A stretch of DNA of 64,000 nucleotides. It comes from Wolfiporia cocos. Its lineage: Eukaryota; Basidiomycota; Agaricomycetes; Polyporales; Phaeolaceae. The notes beneath the pieces were generated by a model, which ran no database searches, was not told where the DNA came from, and saw only the letters and a list, made by a program, of their open reading frames with translations. The position numbers and the translations under genes were made by a program. Every line of letters starts with the position of its first letter. Position 1 is the first letter of the stretch. The stretch is from contig JACCLO010000006.1 of the NCBI GenBank assembly GCA_029448655.1, positions 3,534,001-3,598,000 of the forward strand, read 5' to 3'. Positions 41,362 to 53,579 of the stretch are shown piece after piece.

Positions 41362-42129
41362 TAGTGCTGGACAATTACTATTAAATATGCCACAGGTCTC
41401 AATAATAATATTATGTATTATTACTTTGGTCAGCATGTGGGGTATGTAATCGCATCATAATTGAATAGTATCATAATACTATTGTAATTGTATGTAACAC
41501 TATCTATTGATGTATCGGCACGCCATCCAAGTATTCGATTCCACTGCCTGGCCTACACTTAAACCATTCCTTCATAACTACTGTAATGGAAGCAGATTGT
41601 GCCGCCATTGAGATATTGATGAATGAGCATCAAAGAGTGTCTATTTAGGCACTCAACCGAGTTGGGTTGTGGCAGAAGCAGCTGAAGCATATTCTGAATA
41701 CAAATAGCTTGTGCATGCTGCACTATGTCAGCGCCCCACAGCATACAATTCTGGAAGTATGCGAGGCATATAAATAAATGAATAACTGTGAAACATAGTG
41801 GTCAGCGTTATCCAGCTTTATGAGAAGTGCACAAACCGGTCCCAATAAGGGGAAGTGATGAGACAAATGCCTTTTTAGGTGAACTTTTGGCACGCGTTTA
41901 TGTGAGCATGATGCCCACCAAATCAAGCATTAGCTCGCTCTTTATGTCACATGATATCCCTACTGTTACTATTAGATATAGTGCCAGTATCATATTTTAT
42001 TCATAGTATAATATATTGTAATGCTCCATAATAGATGCCAGTGGGATCTGCCTCGAGCCCGTATTTAATAGTGATATTATGATTAGATATTATTATAATC
42101 AATTATAATAATAATCTTGGCCAGCACTA
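41362..42129. mobile_element. hAT-type MITE (right arm copy)
   Basis: Mirror of 1400..2167, flanked by ACTCCCAC at 41354..41361 and 42130..42137 (8-bp target duplication). Confidence 0.85.
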
Positions 42130-42137
42130 ACTCCCAC

Positions 42138-43305
42138 AGAGCGCATACATGGCATTTTAGTATCACCACATCTTGTAGTGTTCTTTGCTATGCCCATAAG
42201 TTGCCTTGTTCAGCATTTAAGTTTGTTGCTGGTATATTCCTTCTCCAGGATGGAGACTTAATCATTAAGCAACATTTGGACGGATGTTTTTGTGTCATCA
42301 TTCCGCCGACATCCTTCCCCCCGCCTCGATCCATTGTCACCTCCCTCACCGGATGCACCAATCAAGCGGCTACGCTTCTAGGTACATACTGCTTGCCGGT
42401 TTGGACGCTCCACTTACTCATTCCATAGTGTTGGGATTACTACAATTTGAAAAAACTTGGTTGTGACCTTCAGTCACTTCTGACTTGACGCTGTTATGTC
42501 TTGTAGATATGGCGTTGTTTGATTTTAAAAAATCGCTACTCCTTTGCCGTAGTCATCACGAATGTTAGTTGTGAAAAGTGCACGAACGCATTCAGGTGAA
42601 GGTCAAGCGCCGACACCAGTCGGCACTTCCTCGTATATTACCTAGTGTGCTGAAGTGAGAAGTGTGCATCTGACACTCGACTCAAATTACAACTGGTGTG
42701 CACTGATTTGCGATTGCTGCATGCGACAGAGTGTAGAAATTCGGGTCGTGCCAGACAACGGCCGTGCCCTACTGCCCGCCAGGGACCCTGAGCTATGGTG
42801 TGGTGGGTTCTGGTTACAAACGCGTAGCGGTACCATGACATACATCAACTACTACGCCTTTATACTAATGGGCCATCGTCCCATCCGCCCCTATTCTACC
42901 AGGGGCACTACTGCTCCCACGCCGTGGTGACGAGAGCGCACCCATGCGCCACACCCAACGCGCGCACATCGCAGCGAATTACAGCTGAGCAGCTGAATGC
43001 CATCGCACTGAACCATCACATTGTGACAGCCCGTGGTGTGCCTTCTGTGAAACCATCAACTTGCATGATGCTTCGGACATCTCAATGCATAATGCCTCTC
43101 GTCAAGCGCTGATCGAAGCTGCTAATTGATTATGTTGATCCACTTTGGATTGGGCGCCTGTGATTGAAACTCAGACTCCCACAATGCCTGCCCCTTTGGG
43201 TAGGAGACTGAAGTGCCCAGTTGCTCGCTTTTTTCATAGCGGTCTGTAATGTAGTACTTACATTCAAATGCATGTTTATGATGATGATGCCGATATTCTG
43301 AAAGT
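42138..43305. other. No recognisable gene (right arm)
   Basis: Mirror of 224..1391. Plus-strand frames 42655..42930 and 42924..43112 overlap and may be remnants of one gene, but I do not recognise them. Confidence 0.45.
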
Positions 43306-43307
43306 TA

Positions 43308-44163
43308 TGACGTTCAGATTGTACATTTAATCTTTTGCAGCGCTGCAAATATTAAATGCGGTGCAGCAATACAATACGCTGCGCAACAATATAAGAAAGC
43401 AACGCAGCAATAATAGAAACACCGCGCAGCAATATACAGCAATATTCAGCCATAGGCTATCTCAGCAATAGCAATAGGACGGACTTTTAATTTCTTATGA
43501 GAGGCCATAGATTGAGGCTTGAAATGAATTTACTGGCACGACAGGAAGCTACAGAACGCTGGTGACATTGGGATAATGCTGTAGCTCTACAACGTAATTT
43601 TTGCGAACCTGTACAACCGACTGGACTCGACTTTTATCCAGCCGACCAGGTGCCGGACGATGTTTTACCTGAATTACCTTTGCCGGTCATCGTACCACAT
43701 TCACTCACCTTGAGTGCTACACAACCAGTGGTGGGACCATCTCGTATCAGCAATTGTGCCGGATCATCGTCACAGCAAGAGAAGAAGGTGCCCCCACTCT
43801 TTTCCGACAACTTAATGTGAGTGGAGAAAAGCCCGTGGGAGGACTAGTGAATGCGGAGTACTTAGAAACTGTGCCGTAGTACGATCAATACAATTGGTTG
43901 TAGACATGTAAACTCCGACTGCCAAACGTAATGTAACTACAATCTCCGACCCAAATCTATAGCCTATAGCTGAATATTGTTGTATATTGCTGCACAGTGT
44001 TTCTATAATTGCTGTGTCATATTGCTGCTATTGCTGCGCTGCTTTCTTATATTGCTGCGCAGCGTACTATATTGCTGCCTATGATTTCAGTATTACTCCG
44101 TATTTTTATATTTGCAGTGCTGCATTCTAAATATTGCTGATTAAATGTACAATCCGAACGTCA
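43308..44163. mobile_element. GCAGCAATA-rich MITE, right-flank copy
   Basis: An 856-bp element starting TGACGTTCAGATTGTACATT and ending GTACAATCCGAACGTCA, with TA at 43306..43307 and 44164..44165. Both subterminal regions are packed with GCAGCAATA / TATTGCTGC units. The proven part of the inverted repeat ends inside it (43528). It is inverted relative to the spacer copy at 18783..19637. Confidence 0.85.
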
Positions 44164-44165
44164 TA

Positions 44166-44581
44166 GAAGGTTAGTACATAACATTCATCATTGATTTACC
44201 AGGTTGCATCGCACAATAAGTAGAGGTACCAGTAGCTTGCAGCGAGCTCTGCGAGCCCACGAGCATCTCGGTTTCCTACCCAAATTGGCAGGAGCGGTCG
44301 GGGTTAAGCTGAGTGCCAATAATAGGCGCCACAAACCGGATTGAGCAGCCCTAACCGAAGGCATCGGCTACCATGTAACGTCACTCCAAAGTTTACAGCT
44401 GTTTGCATGGCAGTGGCGCGCGGGGGAAAAAGAGAAGACGTATTCTCACCGGAGAATTCGAGGCGCTGTCGCCACGCCAGAGCCTAAACCTGTTGATAAG
44501 GAGGAACTTCCACAAGATGAGCCGTCGAAAACTTCGGGCAGCTACTCGAGGTGCCGTGACTATCTTAGCCTTCGAATTAGG
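44166..44581. other. Intergenic region upstream of the WD40 gene
   Basis: No gene seen. This should hold the promoter of the plus-strand WD40 gene; no clear TATA box was found. Confidence 0.4.
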
Positions 44582-46475
44582 ATGGCCTCCACCGCCTATG
44601 TCCTCTCGCATACTCTGCGAGATGGACACAGCGAGACCATCAACTGTGTATGCTTCTCGCCGGACGGCACATACCTTGCCAGTGGAGGAGACGATTGCTC
44701 TGTGATTATTTGGAATGTCAATAAGGGATTGTTTCTGTATCGAGTCGTCTTCGATAGCGCCGTCGATTGCTTACTCTGGCATCCAACCGAGGAGGAGACG
44801 CTCATCGTAGGTTGTCAAAACGGTTGCCTGTATCAGCTGTGTTCGTTCTCTCTCGCAAGTGTCCTGTTATTTCCGAGAATGCAGGACCGCTCTGACATGA
44901 CGACCGCGTTCAGACCCAGTGTAATTCACATAGCATCAATCTCGGCGTCAGAGGCACAGTATACTGCCTTGACTATGGTGTCACGACCAGATGTCTGGCC
45001 ATCGGCATGGGTTCGGAGGTGCACGTTACGTGTGAACAAAGGCGAAGTAGCGCAATCTTCCTGCCTCATCTTTCGCGATTCACTGTGCCCCGAACAGACA
45101 CATATTCGGGCGACATCAAACTCCCCCATCCCCCCGGCGGCTCAGCAACGGACGATACCAACGACAGCAGGAACCGTGCCGTAGCGCTACAATTCAAACC
45201 CGACGGAGGGACGATCATCGCCTCGTACTTATCTCATGGGATAATGTAAGTCTGCATCCCGCTAATAGCAGGAGTGACCTTACTGACCACGTTCTGAAGA
45301 TGTTGGAACATCGACAGAAGAGAGATGCTCTGGCACATTATTCCTCCTACTCCATACCCAAACATGTACGTACGATTTTGATTCGTGTGAGCCTGAGATT
45401 AACAATTAGCATAGCGGATACTCTGCCCTCAGCCCCGATGGACGTACTATCGCGGTCCACAACCTGATAGACGGCTTACATCTGTACCGCACCGGCGTGT
45501 CGGGCGAGCAAAGGCCGCGCCGGCATTTCAAATTTGATGTGCCCCCGCGCACGAAACACGCGCTGCGGCTTGCATTCCTGCATCAAGGACAAGCGTTGGT
45601 GTGTGGAACCACAACAGGGAATGTGTGTATCTGGGAGACCACGACAGGAGAGTTCTATCAACAACTAGCTCATGATAGTAAGGGCCGAGGCTGATGATTC
45701 GATATTGACATGAGCTGACAACGCTGGAAGACGACATCGTCCAGACGGTCGCGGTAGACGTGTTCCACGAAAAATACGGAGATGGTGCTTATCGTCCCTC
45801 GTCCAGACATACCACCGCGGAGATCTCAGCTTTGTCGCTACCGCCTCGACCGGCAAAGGCAACAACATATGCGTGAAGATATGGCGTGCGAAGCGTGGTG
45901 AGTTGAGGAGACTTCATTCGCTGCTTTAACGATAACTACACGCTTATATGGTGTCGGTACGCATTAAATAAGCCGCTGGAAGCCCGCAGGATGCCACCGG
46001 GACGTTATTCGTTGCCACGTTGCTCGCTCTCGAGGCATGTACTACCAACCTACAGCTGATCCCACATCGCTAACTGCTTATAATTTGGCCAGCGCGTCAT
46101 TCTACGTCACACGAATGCGGCCCAGGGAGCAGTTGCTATGTCCGCTACGACCATCGCCTCGCTGGCTATCGTATGGGCTGTCTACCAAGCATGCTGCATA
46201 ATTCCATGGCTTGTGCTTCTCCACTTAGCATCTGCTGCGGTAAGTTCCTTTCTTTGCGTGTTCCGTAGAGTATGAACCTCCTTCAGATCGTTCAAGGTGC
46301 CGTGAATATACGAACCGCAGCGAGCACGACTTGGCAGCTCTGCAGACTCGGGATGTCAAAGAGTGTTTGGATCGTAAATAGCAGCATCGCCTCGTTGTTG
46401 GAATGGGCACGGATCAAGACGCTTGTAGCATTGGGCATCCCGCCGGATATTCTGGCACGCCTCCCCCCTACCTGA
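44582..46475 (+). CDS. WD40-repeat protein with C-terminal extension
   Basis: ATG at 44582 begins MASTAYVLSHTLRDGHSETI and a WD40 repeat ending VIIWNVNKG. Later exons give LGVRGTVYCLDY, SYLSHGIM, CWNIDRREMLWHI, GYSALSPDGRTIAVHNLIDG, VCGTTTGNVCIWETTTGEF and SFVATASTGKGNNICVKIWR, all WD40-type blades. Frame changes fit short introns, for example about 45246..45299 and 45774..45820 (GTGTTCCACG...GTCCAG). One junction near 44830..44910 is less clear. A last exon near 46272..46475 (LLQIVQGAVNIRTAAST) ends LPPT. WD40 propellers are protein-binding scaffolds; a specific role is unknown. Confidence 0.65.
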
Positions 46476-46479
46476 CTAT

Positions 46480-46980
46480 TCTTGTCACGTACAGTGACCG
46501 CGAATTATGACATGCTGGTCGCGGATTGAGCAGGGCATCATGCCTTTTCAGCTCTAGTGCATCTCGCCAACTTTTATGCAAGCGAACAATGGGAGATGAA
46601 CACGGTGAGGCTTATATGGAAGAGATCGGTCACATCCGAATCGCAAATCATCCATGAGCCTAGCGGTCGGCAAAGCACGTGGGAACTAACCTGCAGAAAT
46701 CTGTCTGATTTTGAATCATCTGTGGCTTCAGCTTCTGCAGACCCTGAAGCCTGAAGGATATTAGGTCGCATCTCGCATTCCTATGGCCTTCTCCGTCCCG
46801 AGCTCCATATACGTTAGTTACAGCACCCGACGCACTAACTCCCACCCTGAGTACTAGTGTCCGTTACTGATATCGGATGATCGGCGGACTTAGGTGACAA
46901 GTGCAGAAGGGAGAGATATTCGGCGTCGAACGACAACCGACGGAGACTCCTGCGGTGAGGTACGCTACTCAGGTCATCAG
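46480..46980. other. No clear gene
   Basis: A frame at 46557..46754 has no recognised motif. From about 46900 the sequence becomes homologous to 2390 and beyond in the left arm. Confidence 0.4.
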
Positions 46981-46989
46981 CTCGCAGCT

Positions 46990-47790
46990 CAGTCCCTCTT
47001 CATCAGATGTCTGCAATGAGGAGTATGTCATCAGCAGATGTTGATTGCCGTTTACACTGTGGCTCCGGGAATCTTTGCGAACATACCATTCGTCGAGGCT
47101 TCAATCAAGGCTTCAGCTTCAATCACCCTGCCTCCCTTTGTAATTCAATGTTCGTCACGTGTGAAAGAAAAATCTGAAGGTATCGCTCTGGCAATAGTCG
47201 ATAAATATTCCTCCGCAGACGCAGTCGCATCATGATCACGGCAAGTAGCAAGGTCACTCAGGAACACCCAAAACAGGTAAAAAAAATCACTTGCGTTCGT
47301 TCTGCCCGATAAGATATCCTTGCGTATAGGGTCCTTCCATCCCGATTCGCAGACTTCCGTTCCGACGATGATGAATGTTCTGACCCTGACCCGGTAGTGC
47401 TCGACACATGCTCACCTCGTCATGCGAACATGTCATCCATTCTGCCCTAAATTCGCATGTGAAGGATGTTCCGGGCAAGACAATCAGGAAAAGACCGACC
47501 GAAGGTGAAGTGAGAGGCGCACCTAATCGCAAGGCATGATTTCCACAGCTCTCTTGCCAAATCTGTGCGATTACCGATGGTCGTCTTACCATCTCTGGCT
47601 GCTCAGACTACGAGTGAGCTCTCGGCTGGAACACAATCCTGTTTCACTCACAGACTCAAATGTGTTGCCATTATGGCAAGCATGGCACAGAGAACTCCCG
47701 GACGCGGGGAAAGGGGTGTGCTTAAGCTCGCGAGTCGCTGTTCACGCCGGTAATGGTAATTCGTGGGCTAGCCGTTTGCACCTTGGCTGA
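46990..47790 (-). pseudogene. Diverged copy of the arm pseudogene
   Basis: The plus strand here resembles 2430..3300 of the left arm at moderate identity. The minus strand encodes recognisable cognates: PSVGLFLIVLPGTSFTCEFR with Trp next (the arm copy has TAG), GWKDPIRKDI for GWRDLIRKEF, and SAEEYLSTIARAIPSDFS for TEEVLLTFARVIPPELS. Stops and frameshifts make it a pseudogene. It lies outside the inverted repeat and is much older. Confidence 0.6.
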
Positions 47791-47799
47791 CCCGCTTCG

Positions 47800-48700
47800 T
47801 GGCGAACAACATGGAATCACACACAGTGGGATGTCCGGGGGTCGTGCAAGTTGACGATTTTGTGATCCCAGGAGGCCTCCACGACTGATTTTCTTCGCTA
47901 CGGTCCCGATACATCCAAGGTGTACGCCTTCCTGGTGCTGCGAACACGCTAGAAAGTTAGGGGCCTTTGGATGCCAATTACGAATTTCATTCTCCTCTGT
48001 GTGGTTTTCGTTCTGATTTTGGCAAGCTGACCCGTGATCAATGTAGACAGTGTTGGCTCCCCTCAAGGACGGATAATTGGTCCCGTTACGGATCTCCCAG
48101 ACAGTCACAGCCTGATCTGAAAGCAAGTATGTGATGGTTAACAAATTCACTTGGGTTTCACTTGTCTCATACCAATCCTGGATATGATACTATACAACGC
48201 ACGTACGGAATCTCAATCAGTTCTGATCGGAGAATGCTTCTTGGACACCCCATAGCTGGATTGGTAGCGTTCTCTCTCGCATCCTGTGCACCTATGTATC
48301 TCTCAGTCGGTCATTGCCTGATCCTGTTGAATCTCGGCAACGTAGAAGCGCCCCTTGGTATGTATCCCTCTGTATATATATGACATCCTACTCTCTCCGT
48401 CCCCCACCTGACGTCCTGCCACACATCGCACGAACACGTCAAGTGACTGCGTGGCCGCATGGATGACCTTCAGGCAAGCATCATTGTTCAGTTGATGCAT
48501 ACTATGCTGAATCGCGAGAACCTGATGACATGTCATGGCTACCGACCCTGCAGTGCTACTCTAGCTGTGACGGTATTTCGGATACGCCGCTGCAAGATGA
48601 AGTCGTAGCGCTGAGCGGTGCAGTAGCACCAGCGAAAGGTACAAGGGAAGGGGAACAGGGCAGCAGCGAGACCGTCAGGTGAGGTATTTGCATGAAATGC
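47800..48700. other. Possible WD40 remnant and unassigned sequence
   Basis: On the minus strand, AVTVWEIRNGTNY (about 48100) and, in another frame, WDHKIVNLHDPRTSHC (about 47860) look like WD40 blades of a decayed gene. The plus strand 48162..48383 has an open frame without recognised motifs. I cannot build a gene. Confidence 0.3.
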
Positions 48701-48713
48701 TTGTCAGAACATG

Positions 48714-50851
48714 CGGCAACTGAGTGTCTCTGCGGCGGCGAATGCAGTCAACCTATGTCAACGGGTACAGGAGGCGTACTCTTTATCGAGGCCGATCTCG
48801 CGAGGGGACGTGCTCGAAGTCCAAACGTGCCGATGGAGCTCGGAGAGAAGACTCGCCCGACCGAGTGGCGCACTGTAGCGTGAGGATTCCACCATCCATG
48901 GCCTGATTGGAGTCCCTGAACGGCATCTAGACCTCTCCCTGTGAAGAAGATTCTGCCTCAATTGCGGCAATCTCAGAGGATAGCGGAAAAGGCTCAGAGA
49001 ATGGCAGATCTATCGCGAGAGCCACCCCGGCTTTCTGCAACGGAACCCAAACGGGTGAGGTCCACAGCTGACAGTCCCACACACCGTGGAAAGAAGCGGA
49101 AACACACGCCTGAAGTTGATGTCTCACGAAAGAGGATCCGCGCCTCTACAGCCTCCCTGCAGCGGTATTTGTGTAAATGATCACTCGGATATCAATCGAA
49201 ACTGATGTGTTATTCAAATTGCCAGTCATCGGCCTGGGGTCCTGTCAGAAGTCATGACTGGAGAACCTGATGCAAACTCAGGTTTAACCAGCCATTACAC
49301 AGCTCATAATCCAACGCGCCGTGGCCAAAAGCGCAAGCGTACGCCCGAAGTTGATGTCTCTCAGAAGAAGGGCCGCGCCTCCACAGGCTATTCGAAGAGG
49401 TAGATATATGTGATATTTCTCGAGTATCGCTCAAACTGATGCGCTGTGCGAATCACAAGCCATAAGCATGGAGCACCTTTGGAAGCTCAGACCCTGGTCG
49501 GAGATTCTAACACAGTTGTGGATGCGATTGACTGTTCCTCTGCTGCACCCTCCAGCCCAGATGCAGCTTGTCACGACCACCAGGTCTTACTTCCTATGGA
49601 GCTAGACTCGCGCCCCCGATCGCCTCCCTACTACCCGAACCCCCTCCCAGGTAATGTAGATGGTGCAGAGACCGATGATCCTTCGAAGGACATGAGGGCG
49701 TCCACTTCGTCGTCATGCCCTACAACTCTGTCCCATGACCACAAACAGTTGACTGAGACAGATAAGACATCGAGGAAGAAGAAATTGTCCCCCGGTGTCA
49801 GGAGCAAAGATGATCCTGAGGACGATTCAGAATCGGATGGCTTCGTCACGGCACCTTGCCGTCCGACGACAACGCACCTGACAGCGGCGACTTGGGACGC
49901 GGTGTAGTGCCTCCCGTGGCTCGGTTCTATCTTGCTAGTAACGATGCTACTGCCGACGAGGTGGCGAGTCCCTATCAAACGATCACGGCAGAGACGGTTC
50001 ATCCGCATGGCGGAGGCACAGCTGTTGGTGGGAACTCCTCCATCACTTTTACCACCAAAGCACAGCCCACGTCAAGTGTGACGCGACCTCTGTCCGTTCC
50101 TACGACGAGGTGCATGTCTGATGATGAAACTCGCACGACTGACGACGATGGTTACGTACCCAGTGGGGAGGAAACAAGTGAGGAAGAGAACCGCCTTCAC
50201 AATTTTCGCACAAACATCATTGGCAATGACGACGACGTGGACCATACGACTTCCAGTGAGGAGACCTCCAAGGTGGTAGAGCGCTCTGACATCGATGGTC
50301 AGAGTCAGAGTGATGACGAGGCAGCTCTCGACGATGCGGGCGTCAACAGTGTGGATGGGGATGACGGCATGGATACACCGAGGGCGAGCAAAAGTAGTCT
50401 CTACAGCAGACATGCAAGCATCGCTGACATCGAAGAGAAGGACTTTGGTGGCGAAGATGTCGATGAGGCCAATAGTCGCCGCGATTGCAACCCAGATGTT
50501 AACTGTTCAAACGAGGAGGATGACAGCAGTGGTGTGGACACCCCAAGAGCAAATGGAGGCAGCATATGCGGCAAGAATGCGACCGCCATCGAGATCGTTG
50601 AGGGCGAAAGCGCAGGAGACACAGCCGCAGATGGGGCCGGGAATCGTCACGACCACGACATAATGGTTAACAACACGAGCGACGACTGGGATGATGGCGA
50701 CGATGCTTCAGAGACACCCAAAGCGAGCAGAAATAGCAGGAGCACAACCACCGTTGACGGCGAGGGAAATGAAGATGAAGGCGGCACGTTTGGAAGCGCT
50801 CTCAGCAGTGGCAGGGGCACAACCACAGGCGACGACGACGACAGCGACGAC

Positions 50852-50895
<44 letters not shown>

Positions 50896-51490
50896 AGCCA
50901 GCAGTGCAGCAGCGAGCACGGATATGCAGAGCATTAACTCAAATCTCAGCAATTTGTTGGAAGGTAATTCGCCAAATTCGATCATGTTCCATGTGGTCTG
51001 ACTAATACCATGACAATGCTCGCTTCAGCCGCACTGCCTTTAAATAAGCGAAGACGACGGAAACGATCCGAGCATCATGCATCGAAGTCAAAAGCGTTAT
51101 CCCACGCGCTTAGCAGCATTACTTCATCGTCTTCAGAACCAAGCGCAGAGTCAGTTTCGGGCCAAGCACGGGAATCGTTTGAATCTGACCGACATGCTTC
51201 TCAGATCGTGTGATGGTCCTTTAAATAGCTCCGAGCGTAATTCTCGCCATAGACGGACACCCAGCATCATTTATCACTATTACGAGCCTGGTGGGAGGCG
51301 TAGTGTTGAACGGGCACTCTTCTCGTCTGATCCCATCTCTATTTCCGGGTGGGAGGATTCGACGAAACGTCAAGCGTGTCAAGGGCGAACCGATGTCACA
51401 CAAGGTGCTGTCCCTTGCACTCCGGCAGCAACAGTGCAGGGTGTGGGTGCTTCGGAGTCAAGGCAAGCATATCCCGCATCCATCTAGTCA
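48714..51490 (+). CDS. Acidic low-complexity hypothetical protein, multi-exon
   Basis: Plus-strand exons can be joined through short introns at about 49164..49212 and 49402..49459. The early part carries a tandem duplicate: GKKRKHTPEVDVSRKRIRAS and GQKRKRTPEVDVSQKKGRAS, about 236 bp apart. A Ser/Asp-rich stretch follows (49446..49907), then a 1-nt frame change near 49850, then a very acidic region (49856..51001) with repeats like DTPRASKSS / DTPRANGGS / ETPKASRNS and a poly-Asp run from a GAC repeat (about 50830..50895). An intron at about 50962..51029 leads to a Lys/Arg-rich exon. No known domain. Start and 3' end uncertain; the frame change may mean a pseudogene or missed intron. Confidence 0.45.
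50829..50894 (+). repeat. (GAC)n trinucleotide repeat coding poly-Asp
   Basis: A nearly pure GAC run inside the acidic ORF, interrupted by AGC and AAC, encodes mainly Asp. Confidence 0.9.
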
Positions 51491-51499
51491 TCGTAAGCA

Positions 51500-52114
51500 T
51501 TGACTTCAACGACTACATCCAGACTCTTCACAGAATCAACGGAGGAGGACGGAAATGACACCTGCCCTGTAGCGCCAGTGGGTCAGTAGTCTCATTGTTC
51601 CTCTCGCTCGTACGGTTGCATCATAATCATTGAGTCCTCGGTAGGAAATCAGCCGTCAATCTCCACCTTACGGCAAGAGATCGGCGAAGTGCAAGGACCA
51701 TTGAGACCTAGAGTGTAATTACATCAACTCTGATTGGGTCCATACCTTGACTTGCTATGTCCAGATATACGACACAATACATGGAGGAACCTCCTCCATG
51801 CGAGGATACGGACATGCGAGAAGTTTCGCCGCCAGCAGCGATTTTTGGGGGAAGTCTTGAACCCTCAAGGTCTGCTCATATTCTGGAGGCGCCTTCCAAC
51901 ACGAAATGTAAGGCTCACGAGTGACTATGATGTCTAGGAATCTGCGTAACGTGAAAGTAAAGGGAGCGACGCTGTACACCGATCCTGACAACGAAGGTAT
52001 CGACATCTCCCGGTCAGACGGTGGAGCAGGAACAAGATTCATGACGGCAGTGCCCAGTGCCTTTGACGGGAATGAAGTGAGTCACATCAATTCCCTGCTG
52101 GTTCTCGTACATGA
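51500..52114. other. Unassigned sequence between two hypothetical genes
   Basis: Short frames (51734..51937, 51921..52157) lie here; VKGATLYTDPDNEGIDISRS could be an exon of a neighbouring gene. No certain gene. Confidence 0.35.
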
Positions 52115-53579
52115 ATGTCAACACACGAGCAGGTTGTACCGGACAATGTCACTGTGACAGTACCAGCTTCCAAACAGGACATTGCGCGGTTAGAGCAAGG
52201 GATGGCCCTGCTTGAGGGGCGGATCATCACCACAATGGCGCAGCTTGTAGAAAACCTTCCTCTGCGTCCAATCGGTGGTTCTCAACCAACCATCATGCCG
52301 ACGACTCCCAACGTGGCCACCGATGATCACAATGTCTCATTCCCATCTGAAACTCAATCTGTACAGTTGCCGTCAGCTGATGTCGCTCACTCATTTATGC
52401 AGGCGATGCCTAGACGACGTACTGCTATACCGAATCTCGTTATCTCGCCCCGCAAGACAAGACATAGGCCACCATCAGCCAACAAGTTGCAGGTTCGTCC
52501 CATCCTACTATGACTTGGACGTCGCCCATACTCATCGAGAGCGTCCAGGCTGATGTACGGGAATACGCGAGGCACATCATGAATCGGAGAGATTCCAGCT
52601 CGCCCTTGCGAGACCCTCCCAGTGCCGATGAATTGGCGACGTACTCCCGGTCAGGGATCCTGAATATGACCATTGATACCTTTCGCGTCGACTTCAACGG
52701 CGGTGCAAAGTCTCGATGGAATGCGGTCGCAGCAGAAGTGTTCGCTGAAGGGTTCATCGCTAGCGGATGGTACGAATGCAGAGATCAGGAACGAATTCAA
52801 GACGCCTTCATGGCTCATCTGAAGAGCTTGAAGAGTCAATACGCAGAGCAGCAGCGCGGTGACGATCAGGATAGCCCGCAGAAGATGCACCAGCGTGCGA
52901 ATAATGCGCGCAATAGACGTCGAATTTCGGTGAGCCCATCGTGCTTAGTTTCGTCAAGTTTCGATTGAGTCCCTTCAGCTTTTTGAACGGCGGCTGGATG
53001 CCTGTCACTTTCATGAAGATCTGCACAAATTTATCCCTGTCCTGGAACGGATGGGCAAAGAGGGTATGAGTGGAGACGAGTCTGACCATCAAGGTGGTCA
53101 GCGCCAATATGCCATCATGCACGAGACGTGGCGGAACAACACGCTACTGACCAAGTGGTTGCGTATCCTCGATTTGCTTCAACTGCACATGAAGTTCAAC
53201 GGCATGGGTCGCGCCGCTCGGGGCAATTGGCCACGGATTCGCAAGCTGAGTTCAACACGTCCTAAGCTTGCAGGAAAACCAGTAGCAGGTCTCCCGCTCA
53301 ATTTTTATGACCCTGAATGGTATGCTGCGCTAAGGGATACTCAGAGGGCTGAGTTAGGAGTTCAGCCACAACTTAGCCTCACGATATCCGAATCCATGCT
53401 TCGGTATGTCGAGTTCTGATGTAGTCTACTTGGGCATAGCATCTTACCACCTGACTGTTCCCAGACTGGCTGCACGATACACGAACGTGGCAGGGTCACA
53501 TTGCCAGCCTCTTGATGAGGACGACGCTGAGCTTGACCACTTGGTGGCGTTGCTTTGGCCTAATACTTCGTCCGAGTAG
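52115..53579 (+). CDS. Intact uncharacterised basidiomycete protein, 435 aa
   Basis: Four exons (52115..52492, 52540..52929, 52979..53403, 53465..53579) with GT-AG introns join in frame from ATG to TAG. The N part has a helical segment (SKQDIARLEQGMALLEGRII), the middle TYSRSGILNMTIDTFRVDFN, SRWNAVAAEVFAEGFIASGW and a basic patch ARNRRRIS. The C part contains FIPVLERMGKEGMSGDES, GRAARGNWPRIRK and LPLNFYDPEWYAAL, a pattern I associate with large families of unnamed basidiomycete proteins often near transposons. Function unknown. The start could be further upstream if 51921..52114 is an exon. Confidence 0.65.

Larger units (their letters stand above)
23233..43528. repeat. Right arm of giant inverted repeat
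   Basis: This is the mirror copy of 1..10729. It is 20.3 kb instead of 10.7 kb because a chromovirus (26562..35025, target duplication AGCTG) and a solo LTR (37999..39090, target duplication ACCTG) inserted after the arms formed. The left arm has the single unfilled target at both places, at 7401..7405 and about 4432..4436. Base 43528 pairs with base 1, so the true outer edge may be further right, within or beyond the MITE at 43308..44163. The spacer between the arms is 10730..23232. Confidence 0.97.

Noticed and set aside
1..43528. Whole palindrome as one giant DNA transposon with 10-kb terminal repeats
   Set aside because: The inner edge cuts through a transposase gene and unrelated genes and elements fill both arms, so a segmental inverted duplication is simpler; the left outer end is not visible.
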